Positions 48,801 through 59,532 of a DNA stretch of 64,000 nucleotides are shown piece after piece. This DNA comes from Trichosphaerium sp. ATCC 40318 (Eukaryota > Discosea > Flabellinia > Trichosidae). The notes beneath the pieces are model-generated. The model ran no database searches. It had not been told where the DNA came from and saw only the letters and a list, made by a program, of their open reading frames with translations. The translations under genes and the position numbers were made by a program. The stretch lies in NCBI GenBank assembly GCA_038496445.1, contig JALMLS010000081.1:142214-206213 (forward strand), given 5' to 3'. The number at the start of each line of letters is the position of its first letter. Within the stretch, counting starts at the first letter, position 1.

Positions 48801-51070
48801 AACACCGTGTTATTGTTGAAATTGTGTGCCTTAAACGGGAATTGAGTGCCATTATGGAAGCTTGCAGGAGGGCTGACATCATTCACCCAATACTAAAGGT
48901 ACTGTAAGAGAGCTTCAAAAACATAAATGCTTACTTCAGTTTCACCAAGACGCTCTGCGATAAGTAGACTTCTTGCTACTTTAGCTACCTCAAAAAACAA
49001 AATTTAGTACGTTCAAAAAACTAGTATTCCATCTAACAACCACCCAATAAAAAAGTAATTTGAGAGCACGTGACTGATGGGAATTACTCCAACATTGCAC
49101 CACAGGCGTACCTTCCTTCCATAATCGTACCTAAAAACACAAGGTTATCTCAGTGAGAAGAGTCTCAAAACAAACTTACACTTCACTCCCATAAATCCCT
49201 AAAGTTCTAGTTTAATCACGTGCGATAAACACATCTTCAAAGTACCTCCGAATAAACCAGGGATTAGCTTTTCATCTGAAACTTTGATAGCTTCGAAATC
49301 AGAATATAATGCTGTTCTAATACCCTCAACCATTGTATCGTTATCTGCTTCGCAAGGCATAAAAAAATCAACATCAACAAGATCTTGTTTCAAAGTCCAC
49401 GTGTTTGCCAGTACACATGTGAGATCGCCACGTATGGTCTTACTAAAAATAGATTAAAAAAACAAACAAAAGATTAACTTACTATGAAAGTGGTGTTGAT
49501 GTGTACGGCTTCTGAAGTGAATCCATATGATGTGGCATAGCACACATCAATGGAATACCGTTCGAATTTGTCGTAGTCCATGAAATGGATGTTACAAGTG
49601 ACTTATCATCATTTATTTGAGTGTTCAAATCTGCTCCAACGACAGTTATCTGATTGTCAACAAGCGTCTGTACGTTAGCATTAGAGAATAAGCATGCCAT
49701 TGTAATCTACCTGTATTCTACTGTCATACTCTTCTTGTGATATTATTCCATGGCTAACGAGGGCTCCTCTAAAGGAGTAAATTAAAATCAAGAACATCTC
49801 TAGTTTTTTGGTACTTTATTGTCCCAGTGAATAGTTTGTCGCTGAAAAAATGAGTCGCATTTTTTCTTACCCATGTCATTGGATGAGACGATGTTACTAC
49901 CCACGTCTATATTATTCTTCGTTAGCTTTGACTTAACGACTAGAAAAAAAAAAATCGTACTTGGTTAACATGAGTGTACTTCAACTTATCATCATCATTG
50001 TATGTTGAAGAAAACCATCTGCTTTCTGCAGTTGTTGGATACCGTTCATAAAACGAAAACGTCCAGCAATTCTCTGTTGCTAGAAATGCTTGAGAATGAA
50101 CTGAGGTATCCTTTAGGATCAGCATCGTACTTGTATTACATTCTGATAGTGAGATGTTGTATTTTGATCCGATTAGAGCTGTAAGTTTTGTGTATTGGTT
50201 CGTCACTTTTTTTTATGAGTTATCACGTGTTTAGGTAAATTCAAACTTACCAAAAGGCATCCCTCTTACTATTGATGACGTCATTGTTCCGTTTGATGAT
50301 GTTTCCCATAACCACGTTACATCAAGAGGTCCTATTCTTAGTTATACTAGCCATGATTTTGGTTTTCTCTTATTGTTTGTTTCTTTTTTGGGCTACGCTA
50401 GTACGCTATCGCGACATCGTTTTAAAGAGTTCGTACCTGATTGTTTGAGAACACTACGCTTTGGAAAATCTGTAAATAACGGCATGAAACCGATAACAAG
50501 TCTACCCTCTGTACACAAAAAAAAGTGAACAATTTAGTCATCTCTAAAATCAAAAAGTAAAAAACGTTGTCATTGTTAGTACCTCCCATGAAGGGTTGAG
50601 ACTGTCGTTTAAGTGTAGGAAAACTTGGATAATGAAAGCCAAACTAAAATAAACAAAACTTTAGGGAAATAGAAAACCTGGGAGTGAAAAACTCTTACGG
50701 GGTTATAATCCCAATAACCTGGACTACAAAAACAAGTTAACGAAGAAACAACATTATTGACGCATGAAATACGCATTCATGTATAAACTTAGCGTACTTT
50801 AGAACTGTGAGGATATCTTTATCTGCACTACAAAAAGGATTGTCACAAGTGGCACCCCATGCTTCATTTGAGTGTCAATCAGAAAGCTTAACAACAACTA
50901 AAATTTTTTACCTCCACAAGATTCATTTTGGTACTTGTTCCTATACATCATTTTAGCGTCTAAATACACTCAAATCACTATACGTACTCACAAGAGTACT
51001 GATTCTGTCTCAGTACTTCAAACTCTTCTTCATAGTAGACCCATATGCTTTTTTTAGTAAGCAATGACAT
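45888..51070 (-). CDS. Glycoside hydrolase family 81 endo-1,3-beta-glucanase
   Basis: The start ATG is at 51068-51070 and the stop TGA at 45888-45890, with more than 25 short exons. N-terminal GH81 blocks are FGFHYPSFPTLKRQSQP, GPLDVTWLWETSSNGTMTSS followed by IVRGMPFG, and FYERYPTTAESRWFSS. The catalytic-region blocks are MGDHQFAYGYIIYAYA (family DHHFHYGY) and GGNSEAANAWYSLALLG (family NSEAxNAWY with the catalytic Glu). Next come ARGNTRDAYYRA-type and NWASYAFAAMALNDKESS blocks. The C-terminus has a Cys-rich part (CNCSADLG). GH81 enzymes cleave beta-1,3-glucan of fungal or algal walls or reserves. The first exons show no obvious signal peptide, so the true 5' end may lie further upstream. The second His of the HHFHYGY motif is Gln and the third is Ala. 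Confidence 0.85.
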
Positions 51071-51914
51071 TTTCTTAAGAACTTCGTTTTTTATCAAAAA
51101 AAGTTTTTCTCTTGACGCACTAAGAGTCTGCCAGAACGAGTATATAAGGTGTTGGATATATCATAAATGTTCTATATGTTGATAAAGGTATAGTCTCAAA
51201 ATAAGGAGGCATCGTTGAGGTAGAAGGCGCAAGAGGCAAAACCTTATTCGGTTTAAATAAATCTCATCAATAGTGGCTTATAGTTCGTACCGCGTTGACC
51301 CACCAACGGCTTGAAGGGTATGGTTTACCTTGAGAAATTTAGTGACATTTGTGTTATGACCTTTCACTAACCTATTTTACCCCAAACTGGTAAAGGCTTC
51401 AATAACTGGCGTAGGCAAGGCATAAGAAAGTCAAAAGAGAAATTCGGACGGAAATTTCTTCTGTCTTTCTTTCTTAAGATCATCAAAATGTACCTTGTTA
51501 TCTCTCGCCTCGATGCCGACACTAGGTTTGCATGGTACGCCCTCGTACTCTGAACCGCATAAAGGCCTTGTTTTATCAAGTTTCCACGTGATAGCGCTAA
51601 AAGCGCCACTAAAAACATGTGAGAGTCACGTGATGACGGTTTTCGTGCCTGAAAAGACAAAAAACCGTTGTCACTCTTAGCAACAGTGTTATATCTATCA
51701 TTTTATAATATCAATGCATGCGAACGTTGTTATGCTTGTTAAGCGCTACTGGCTGAAAAAGGTGAAGAATGAAAATTCAAAACATTTCTACTCTGGTGCC
51801 TCTTCGTAAATAACGGCGCTTCAATTTGTCATACTGATTTTCACACAAGGTTTATACGCGATGTAGGGCTACAGACAGTTATTTTGGAGTCTCATTTTTT
51901 AGTGTCTTTTTTAC
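51071..51914. other. Spacer, no resolved gene
   Basis: A minus-strand exon-like stretch near 51550-51645 (MFLVALLALSRGNLIKQGLY), between an AG acceptor and a GTACGA donor, could be part of a small gene. It has no recognisable continuation. CACGTG occurs at about 51584 and 51606. Confidence 0.3.
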
Positions 51915-52414
51915 TTAGTTTACACCATTTTCTGGAAGTAACGATTCTCGTTCTTCTGACTGCATGTCTTCTGGCTTCTGCGCACACACGCAGCAACACA
52001 TTACACACCATATTATAACGGAAATCTCAATGACACCAGCAACGGCGCCTCCAATGATAGCGACGAGCGTCCAATCCGATAAAGGCTCTTTAGGAATCAT
52101 TAAAAAAAAAACAACCAAGAAATTTACAACAATCAACCAAAAAAAAGAGAAACCCTTTCACGCACGTGCATCGGCCTGCGTAGGCGAAAATGTTGGATAC
52201 AGTGTCGGTGAACCTACTGTCGGTGTAGTTGTAGAGTTAGATGTTGGAGCTGTACTATTCGACACAGGCGGTGGCGGTGCTAAGTATTTTAATGAGTATG
52301 ATCGACTTCTTAGTGTTTTAAAGGCGTACTGTTTCCTGTGCGATGCGCAACTGTTTGGATAGCTGCACATAACAATATTAATACTAACAGTGTTGGTTTA
52401 AGCGTAGTATACAT
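51915..52414 (-). CDS. Small type I membrane protein with Ser/Thr/Pro stalk and dileucine tail
   Basis: The start ATG is at 52412-52414 and the stop TAA at 51915-51917. Two introns (GTACGCC...TTAG and GTGCGTG...AAAG) join in phase. It has a signal peptide (LLVLILLCAAIQTVA), then an extracellular stalk (PPPPVSNSTAPTSNSTTTP, with N-glycosylation sites NST), one membrane helix (LVAIIGGAVAGVIEISVIIW) and a Cys-rich juxtamembrane CVMCCCVCAQ, likely palmitoylated. The cytosolic tail ERESLLPENGVN has the ExxxLL endocytic/lysosomal sorting signal. It is probably a short surface or endolysosomal glycoprotein. Function unknown. Confidence 0.7.
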
Positions 52415-52502
52415 GAAACTGTGCTGCGTCTAAACAAGTCAAACAGTAGTTTTTTTTTTTTTCTTCAAAAACAAAGCGCAAGAAGATGGTTGTTATACAA
52501 TT

Positions 52503-53400
52503 TTATTTACATTTAGATAGAGATATATGGTAATGACAGTGAACGTCAACATGTCCGTGCATATCCATTCTTTTAAACTCTCCTTGTATCCTACCACATA
52601 TCCAGTAACAAGTTATGTTTGATTGTCCATTAGAATGCCATGTTTCGTACTTATACTCTCTCTTTCCTTTTATATAATAGCAATCCTTCTCTAATTGTCC
52701 GTTGTGATACCATTCAAGGCACTTTCCGTCTAACAAGTCTTTTTTATAGAAACACTTTGTCTTTATCTTTCCGTTCTTGTGCCACTCTTCAAACAATCCA
52801 TCTCGTTTTCCTTTCTTATAAAAACAAGTCGCTTTCTTCATACCATTCGCTCTAAACTGCTTCGCTTCACCTTCCTTCAGTCCTTTCTTAAAAACGCAGT
52901 CGAGCTTCAATCTACCATCTGGACGCCAGTGCCTCGCCCTTCCTTCCTTGACACCTTTTCGAAAATAGCAGAGAAGTTTTAGTTGTCCGTTTTTGTGCCA
53001 CTCCTTGTACTTTCCTTCTCGCCTCAGCGTGTCAGTATCAATAAACCAAAGGCTTTTTATTTGGCCTCTTCGATAGTAAGTTCTATGTTCGCCGTCGCAT
53101 CTGTTCCAGATAGCATGAACGCTACCGCACTTGTAGAAGGTCTTCCAAGTACCTGCTGGTCTGAGCGACGTATCGTATCGCGTCATCATAGCAGCTTTCT
53201 TTGAAATTAGAGGCCATAGTTTATAGAGCTCTGTGTCGGTACTAGCGATACGTTGTTGAAGTTCTGGAGGCAAGGATACAAGCGCTAGTGGGAACGCTTT
53301 TGCCTTGTCTGTTGTGTGATATGTGCCATTCAATAAATCGCGTTTAGGTTCGTCTGGCCTTCTATGAGTATCTCTATTTATAGCCTTGTTAGATAACGAA
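52503..53400 (-). CDS. MORN-2-type (YwqK-like) repeat protein with F-box-like start
   Basis: This is an uninterrupted frame ending at 52503-52505. About eight repeats of 22-25 residues follow the pattern xEWHKNGQLKLxCYFRKGxKxG (KYKEWHKNGQLKLLCYFRKG; LEWYHNGQLEKDCYYIKGKR). Upstream lies LVSLPPELQQRIASTDTELY, an F-box-like segment. The frame stays open from about 53400 to 53333 but has no ATG before the F-box-like part. The first in-frame ATG is at about 53185, so either a 5' exon is missing from my model or the start is unusual. It has no introns, unlike most neighbours. Similar F-box/MORN-repeat proteins are common in giant DNA viruses and some bacteria and protists. Transfer is possible but unproven. 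Confidence 0.65.
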
Positions 53401-54531
53401 CAACCACATCACGTGACAGATGAAAAAAAACCGAAACGATGCGAAAACTTTTTTTTTTTTTTTTTGATTTGGTTTTTTTTCACTTGGGTTTTTTGTTTTT
53501 GTCGTCTTGTATAGGTTTGTATACGTACTGTATTACGATGTATTTAACTGGATTGTTAAAACTTTGTGAGACTGTTTTATAATTCTGCTTGGAGACCTTT
53601 TTCTTTTGTCTGTAATGTAACATTTGATTTTTTTTAGAGTCTTTTGGATTTTTTTGGGTCTGCTGGGGTTAGAGTACAGTGTCTACTTTTTCTTCTTGTG
53701 TATCACGATCTATTTCCACCCTTGGTATAGTAAATTTCCAGAGATGCGTGTGTTGTCAGATGATGATATTATGTGACTAAGTTGTGGCAGGTGAAGAAAT
53801 GTTATTTAGTTTTTTTACCGTTTTTAGAAGCCATGACTTAAACAATAAATACAATAGATTCGTCTATGGTTAGATACAATGTATTAGATTACATTAAAGC
53901 ACAGCGGAGTAATTTTAAACCCTCCGTAAGAAAATATCACGTGACTGGTCGTATAAGTGTCCCAAACGCTCTTTTTGGGCTGTGATTGTTTACTACGTAA
54001 TTATTTAAACTCCGCCGCTCACTTTTTGGAGACAATACCGACATTGTCCTTTTTTCGGCTTACTAGCGTGTGTAACGCTTTTTATACAAAGTAGAGCCCA
54101 ATGCTGCTTTCGAAAAGTTTTCTCTTTTTTCCCTTTTCGAAAATAAAGCACTGTGTGTCGACATCGCTAGCTGTGTACTTTTATCTTGGCGGTTTTTATA
54201 CTAACCTTTCTATAGCTTCACGTGACTGGTTTTTTTTACATGAACGCGCATTGTAAAATCGCGTTTAGTGTACGATATCTCTTGTGTCATTTACTTGCGC
54301 AGACAATTGTCTACCAGAGCTTCGTTATATAACGTACGTAGCGACTATGCTAGCGAAGCCAAACAGAAATAATTTCGACCTTCAGTCTTCTAGCATCTCC
54401 ATACACGAGCACAAGATGAAATGTAAAATATTGTATTACTGGTTGTAACAAAGAACAGTTGAAATTTAAACACGTGCTACGAAATAACACTACAATATTA
54501 TACTTCCACGTAGGTATTGTAAATCGAAGGC
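53401..54531. other. Long A+T-rich intergenic region
   Basis: It has T-runs (53446-53465 and nearby), CACGTG at about 53407, 53937, 54221 and 54469, and no frame with protein character. It is likely the promoter and 3' regions of the flanking genes. Confidence 0.4.
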
Positions 54532-54777
54532 ATGAATTTATTGCAGCTTCCTACAGAGATAATAGCGCACATCTTGCGTCAAAACAACCAAATCGCGATG
54601 AAAAGCTTGTCAAACTTGTCATTTCCTTGCTTCAAACGTTCATGTTATTGGATAGCACGCCATTACACTTACAAAGTACTCAAGCGAAATCAGTTTGGAT
54701 TCTTACATAAAAAAATCACGCTGAGTACATGTGTTTCTGACGATAACATTGTCAAACAGCAAATTCTTCAAAATTAG
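54532..54777 (+). CDS. Short F-box protein or F-box fragment (81 aa)
   Basis: ATG 54532 opens MNLLQLPTEIIAHILRQNNQ and then IAMKSLSNLSFPCFKRSCYW, a good F-box. The frame ends at TAG 54775-54777 after only 81 residues with no recognition domain. It is either a remnant of a larger F-box gene or one whose 3' exons I cannot see. The DNA to about 55200 shows no convincing continuation. Confidence 0.5.
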   Translation: MNLLQLPTEIIAHILRQNNQIAMKSLSNLSFPCFKRSCYWIARHYTYKVLKRNQFGFLHKKITLSTCVSDDNIVKQQILQN

Positions 54778-55605
54778 GCTTCAGAGTCCAGAAAATAGCA
54801 GAAAAGTCTTGTTTTTTTTAGTTGTCCGTGTAGCAAGAATCGAACAAATCTGATCGTCTCCCTCTGTAGTCCATATTTACCGTTCTTTATGGCGTATGAG
54901 AATGTTGCTGGAGGTCGTACTACAGACCTTACTAGTAACTTAAGGCGTCAAAACACATGCTGAGGTTCATACCATTAAGCTTCGCAGCACTGCATGATGA
55001 AGTGCAACTAAACCATTTACTACTTTTCCATGTTGGCTGTATAATATCTAACCACTGCCAGCAGAGATGTGCTGCTACCACGTTGTTCAGAACTTGTTGG
55101 TTTTTGTATAAAACCTGTGCTACATACAGGAACCTTTTTAAATACAGTTTCTGTGGTCACATGTGCTACAGCTTGCAATAATACGGCTCCCATGTAACAA
55201 TATTTACAACCATGTGAAAGACAGAATCAAAGCATCATTGTTGTCGAAGTGTCTGTAAAACAAAGAAAAAAAAAAAGAGGAGAAAACTACCATCCGATGT
55301 GGAAGTGTTTTTCTCCATTTTTCTGCTACTTACAGGTGGAATTCCTGGAGAGGCTGTAAAACAATGTACTTTGTACGTCATATTGTCGCAGGAGTATCAA
55401 AACGTTTATTTAGTGAGTGTGGTGTCGTGTGGTACGAGAATAATTCTATTTCATGGCGCAAGGCTTCGAAAGAGTTTTCCAAGCGCCTATCATATTTATT
55501 CTAACGCAAACAAGAGTATTCACTCGTTGTTTTGATTGTCCAGAAGCCATCTATTGAAAATTCGCTTTAATAGCGTTGATGACCTACCATTTGTTAGTTT
55601 TATGC
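54778..55605. other. Spacer including the 3' UTR of selenoprotein W gene 2
   Basis: From 54778 to about 55290 I see no gene. From about 55345 on lies the SelW 3' UTR with its SECIS. Confidence 0.5.
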
Positions 55606-55680
55606 TTAAGAACCATGATGGCGTGCCGGCGCGTGGTTTTTCATGTGATGGCCCGTAGATAACTTAGAATAGTAAAGATT
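55345..55680. repeat. Duplicated 3' UTR block, copy 2
   Basis: This is the partner of 33300-33660. It has the same order of the shared stretch GAGGCTGTAAAACAATG, the SECIS, and the sequence around the stop codon. Small differences include one extra G and one extra A in otherwise identical runs. Confidence 0.85.
55451..55493 (-). promoter_or_regulatory. SECIS element of selenoprotein W gene 2
   Basis: The core is base-for-base identical to the element at 33416-33458: UGA/UGA quartet, GGCGC/GCGCC helix, AAAA bulge and CUUUCGAAG mini-stem. The lower AGAAUAA helix-I strand of copy 1 becomes UAGAAUAA here, and pairing with UUAUUCU is kept. It sits about 110 nt past the stop codon. Confidence 0.85.
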
Positions 55681-56034
55681 TCCCTTGTGGTCCATCACCT
55701 CGAATGCTCCTTCTCTAAAGACATAATTAAAAAGGACAATAAAGCAAATTAGAATTAATTACCTTGGTTTTCCACCTAAAATCGTTGGATGGTTACCTGC
55801 AATAGCAAGCTTTGGCATAGCGGCTTGAAGCGCATGTGCGAAAGCTTTGGAGGAAAAAATGTCAGAAAGTCGTTTTCATCCACTAAACGCTGGTAACATA
55901 CCTTGAAATTGCCGGTTGTAACCTCACCCGGTACTAAAACACGATTGTAAGTATAAACGACTTCATCGAGCTCTAAGTGTGGCTTACCAGTATTCTATGT
56001 GTACCCATTCGTATGCTGCTTCTTTTGCTGCCAT
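55606..56034 (-). CDS. Selenoprotein W-like protein, copy 2 (UGA = Sec)
   Basis: The exons are 55988-56034, 55902-55933, 55763-55844 and 55606-55714. The structure is identical to copy 1: same intron positions and phases, exon 2 of 32 nt and exon 3 of 82 nt in both. The protein starts MAAKEAAYEWVHIEYC and continues TGUGYNRQFQAFAHALQAAM, where U is TGA at 55924-55926. It then has PKLAIAGNHPTILGGKPREG and AFEVMDHKGNLYYSKLSTGH, ending HHGS with TAA (55606-55608). The CTGU motif and fold pattern match the SelW/Rdx family. It is divergent from copy 1 in protein sequence, so both are probably functional. Start choice rests on the in-frame ATG preceding the conserved strand. Confidence 0.9.
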
Positions 56035-56351
56035 TCTCTGTTTCTTTCAATAATGTACTTGGATACTACCGTTGACTTTGTTGATTTCCTTTTTTTTTTT
56101 TTGAAAGAGTTCCAATGTACACTTTGCAATTCACGTAAACACCCTTATTATTAGGTCGGTGTGATAACGCCAAGACCCATGAGAATCAAAATTACGTGAG
56201 GCAAGTGTGTCGTGTAAACCACTATGCCAAACTTGCCAACTGCTAGAGTGAGGTGGAACATTACATTGTACAAAAAGGGTTTATTTTTGAGATACAAAAG
56301 AAGAAGTTGGCTACACTTGCTACCAGATTGGTCGTTGTTAACATGGCTGGA
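56035..56351. other. Spacer upstream of selenoprotein W gene 2
   Basis: A 317-bp A+T-rich stretch with a T-run near 56091-56102 and no coding signal. It likely contains the SelW 2 promoter and the 3' end of the LRR gene. Confidence 0.35.
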
Positions 56352-59300
56352 TCACACAAATTGATTTGTCTTCATGATCATAGATACGACATTTCCTGTC
56401 TTTGAGAAACCTAGTTGAAAAGTTAAAATGGCTCTAATAACAGTGGTGTCAACGCACAATTTTAGACTCCGCATAACTGATTTACTGTATGCTCCATGTA
56501 TACAAACAGTTTCTAGCGATGGCGACATACCAACAAACTTCTCAAAAGCATCTGAACTAACTTGTGAACCTAGTATAGGTTCAAATCTTTCCATTGTTGG
56601 AACTACAGCAATGTTAACAAAATCTTTTTACTTAGAAAAAAGCAACGCACATTTAAGACCATCTAGGGATTTCCACGACATCTCTACGATAAGAGTGCTA
56701 AAACTACAACAAACCGAATTAGTAAATAGGTCCAGTTAATTTGCTTACTCCTTTGATGGATGTGCATTCTTGAACGGAGCACAGACGGTGTCTTTCAGGT
56801 GCAGTTGTTGTAGTGATTTCATTGAAAGTATTACATTCCTAACAGCTTTGCCATCTGTATAGTGCGATAACTTCAAGTTTGATATCAAACTACACTTTTC
56901 TACAATAATGCTCAATAATAGAAACAAATTATCAAGTTGAATTAAAAAACTGTATGCCTACCTGCAATTGTTTTCAAATGAATTGAGGAAACAATATATG
57001 ACGATACATCAAGTTCGCACAAGTGTTGGAATGAAACATCACAACTGAGGAATATTCTGTTTGGAATTGAAGTTTTCGGAATTATGAGCTAAATGGTAGG
57101 TTAGTGTAAATAGCAAAAGAAAGCTCATTAGGGAAACCATACCCGTAATTTCTTTAGTAATGTAAATTTCTGTTCTATGAGGCGCCTGCATTCCTCTACC
57201 TCATCCTTGTTTTGAAACGCAGCAAGAATAATATCCACCTCTTTTAAATCACACGGAATCCTACAACAGTTAACTTTCACTTATGTCATATTTATATAAG
57301 CTAGCTCACATTTCCAGAAGGGGTAATAGAGTACTAGTTCCCAGCTTGATAGTCAAGCGTTTAAGTTGCAAACAAAAAGGCTCTGTAAATAAAAACCCTG
57401 TGTTAGTAACAATCCAACAACACAACATGACTTACTTGGGCTTTTATCCGTATTTACTAACTCTAAAGGTACAAAAGTCAGTATAGTATATTGAGTGGGA
57501 ATTAAAAGTACCCTTTGCATCTATCTTTAAGTACGAAATATTTGGTACTTTTCTTAACAGCTTAAGGTCAAATGTATTTTCAGGGACCATAGGATTGACA
57601 TGGTCATAAACAAATAATTGGCTGAGCATCGGCATTGGATCAATCGCAGAAAGGTCTGAATTTGATATAGACAGTTTTTTGCAAGTCTTGACGTTGATCA
57701 AGTCCATCAAGGGCAATTTAATATTCAAGGCACAGTTTGACCACAGACTCTATAGTAACAATGATGATAAGCAATGGTTGATAACAATTGCGAGGTGTAC
57801 TTCAAATGTCAGTTGAATTGCACCAAATTCGTGATTCATTGCATAGCAAGAAGAATCAAAGAACAATTCTTTGAGGTTCGGAAACCATGAATGCAAAACT
57901 TTATGAGCGTTAGCCCAATTGAAGCCACTAACATCAAGTGCCACCAATGAAGGCAGACACAGTGGATCAAAGTCTTTTTTTGATAGCTTTTTGGAACGTT
58001 TGGGCATCCTAGGATAAAGATAAGCAGCTTTACGATGTTGATTAGATGGTACTAACCCAAGTTTAACAAGAGAAGTTTGCCTAGATATTTGTACGAATAA
58101 AGAACGAACTGTATCTACTTCCCAGTCTCTGGCATCAATACCAGACAAGTTCAAATGTGTAAGTTTTTCACATTTACTTATTGCCGAAATGATATATTCA
58201 GGCTTTAACCAGCCGCAACCACTAAGTCTAAAGTAGAATGAGTATCTTCGAATAAGAAAAAGTCTGGAACCAGTTTGAGGTTTATCATGATGTTTGTTGT
58301 AGTACCTTAGCGTTTGAACCATATCGGAGCATTCTGTAATCTTACTCAATAAAACTAAGTCTGTTATCCAACAGCTATAATAAGACAAACTATTAGTGCT
58401 TGAAAAACTATGAAAGATCTTCAAATGATTTGAGACTTGCGTAATTTTCAGAACAAATCCCGGTTGCTCAATAGAGCTACGAAAGGCCTATTACGCTCTA
58501 AATAGCGTCAAACCACATTCCGGCACTGTCATTTTGATTGGTAGCCAGTTTTTTTCTCGTTTTGAAATAAAATCACGTGCGCGCGTAATCTGGTGTTTGT
58601 TTTAGCGATTTACATCACGCAGCTTTTTTGGAGTAAAACAAAAGTAATAATCGAAAAAAAGTGGCTACCAATCAAAATGACAGTCTCAGAATGTGGTTTG
58701 ACGCTGTTTAGAGCGTACTAGGCCATTCGTAGCTCTATTGAGCAACCGGGTTTTGTATTGGCAATTACGGCTTTCAAATACAAACCAATACATACTTATC
58801 TAATTCAATGGTTCTGCCAAATGCAAATTGTGCTGCTTGTTTCCAATGGAGACACACTTGACTTAAATGGCGTCTTTGGAATTTTGTCAAATGCTCAAAA
58901 ATCATAACCACAATCTCCGTTGGCATATCTCCAAAGTTGCATAGCTTTACCGCGTCTTCGTCACATACCTTTACAAGGGAATTAAAACAAGTAAAAACAT
59001 TTTTAAGGTGACAGGAAACCTTCATACCGCTTGGTATAAATCCCGCTCTAATTTTCTTAAACCCTGCTGCATCGTTCCAAAGATCGAGTTAAAGTTGCTT
59101 ATCTCCGACTAAAGGCGACGATTATTTGTGTCGGGTGTGTATAAACCAATAGCATACCGATTCATTAATCAAGTCCTTGTTTGTTTCCAAAAGACTCTGT
59201 AATTGCCTTACAAACGCTAGTCGATCACTGTCGCGTATATTGTTGCGTGTTGTATTTGACTTGGTACGTTTTCTGGGAGAGATAGTCTAAAACCGTTTTA

Positions 59301-59532
59301 GATGAATAGATGATATTAACAAGTACTTTTAGTGACATGTGGCTGTAACAGTTATGATGATGAATTTCTCTTTTTTTAGTGAAAAGAAGACTGAAAACGA
59401 ACCGATTTTTTGGTAAGACGCTAGTCCATATGCTAGACATACCGTGATATTTCTCTTTTTTGTTTGTGGCTTGCTAACGCCAAGCAAAATTAAACATTGT
59501 TGAGAATTACAGACAATTTTTGTGTTTTGCAT
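56352..59532 (-). CDS. F-box/leucine-rich-repeat protein with coiled-coil N-terminus
   Basis: The proposed start is ATG 59530-59532, and the stop TGA is at 56352-56354. The first exons give TKSNTTRNNIRDSDRLAFVR and QLQSLLETNKDLINES, then FNSIFGTMQQGLRKLERDLY, a probable coiled coil. The intron GTATGAAG...TAAAG joins in phase to the F-box (FGDMPTEIVVMIFEHLTKFQ then RRHLSQVCLHWKQAA). After an intron of about 400 nt come LRRs: LSKITECSDMVQTLRLSGCG, ISKCEKLTHLNLSGIDARDW, LPSLVALDVSGFNWANAH, FPNLKELFFDSSCYAMNHEF, CKKLSISNSDLSAIDPM and MKSLQQLHLKDTVCAPF. It is an FBXL-type substrate receptor for an SCF E3 ligase. The intron at about 58383-58790 contains the fold-back element. Confidence 0.72.
58437..58778. 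mobile_element. Fold-back (MITE-like) element inside an intron
   Basis: Two arms of about 110-120 bp are inverted copies, roughly 90% identical by eye. The left arm contains CCCGGTTGCTCAATAGAGCT, the right arm its complement AGCTCTATTGAGCAACCGGG. TAGCGTCAAACCACATT on the left matches AATGTGGTTTGACGCTGTTT on the right, and CATTTTGATTGGTAGCCA matches TGGCTACCAATCAAAATGAC. The loop is about 90 bp with no ORF. The pairing continues weakly to CGTAATT/AATTACG at the edges. There is no transposase, so it would be non-autonomous. Confidence 0.8.

Noticed and set aside
54830-54900. Possible minus-strand tRNA with a B-box-like GTTCGATTC
   Set aside because: The five bases on either side of the loop do not pair and no acceptor stem forms, so it is a chance match.
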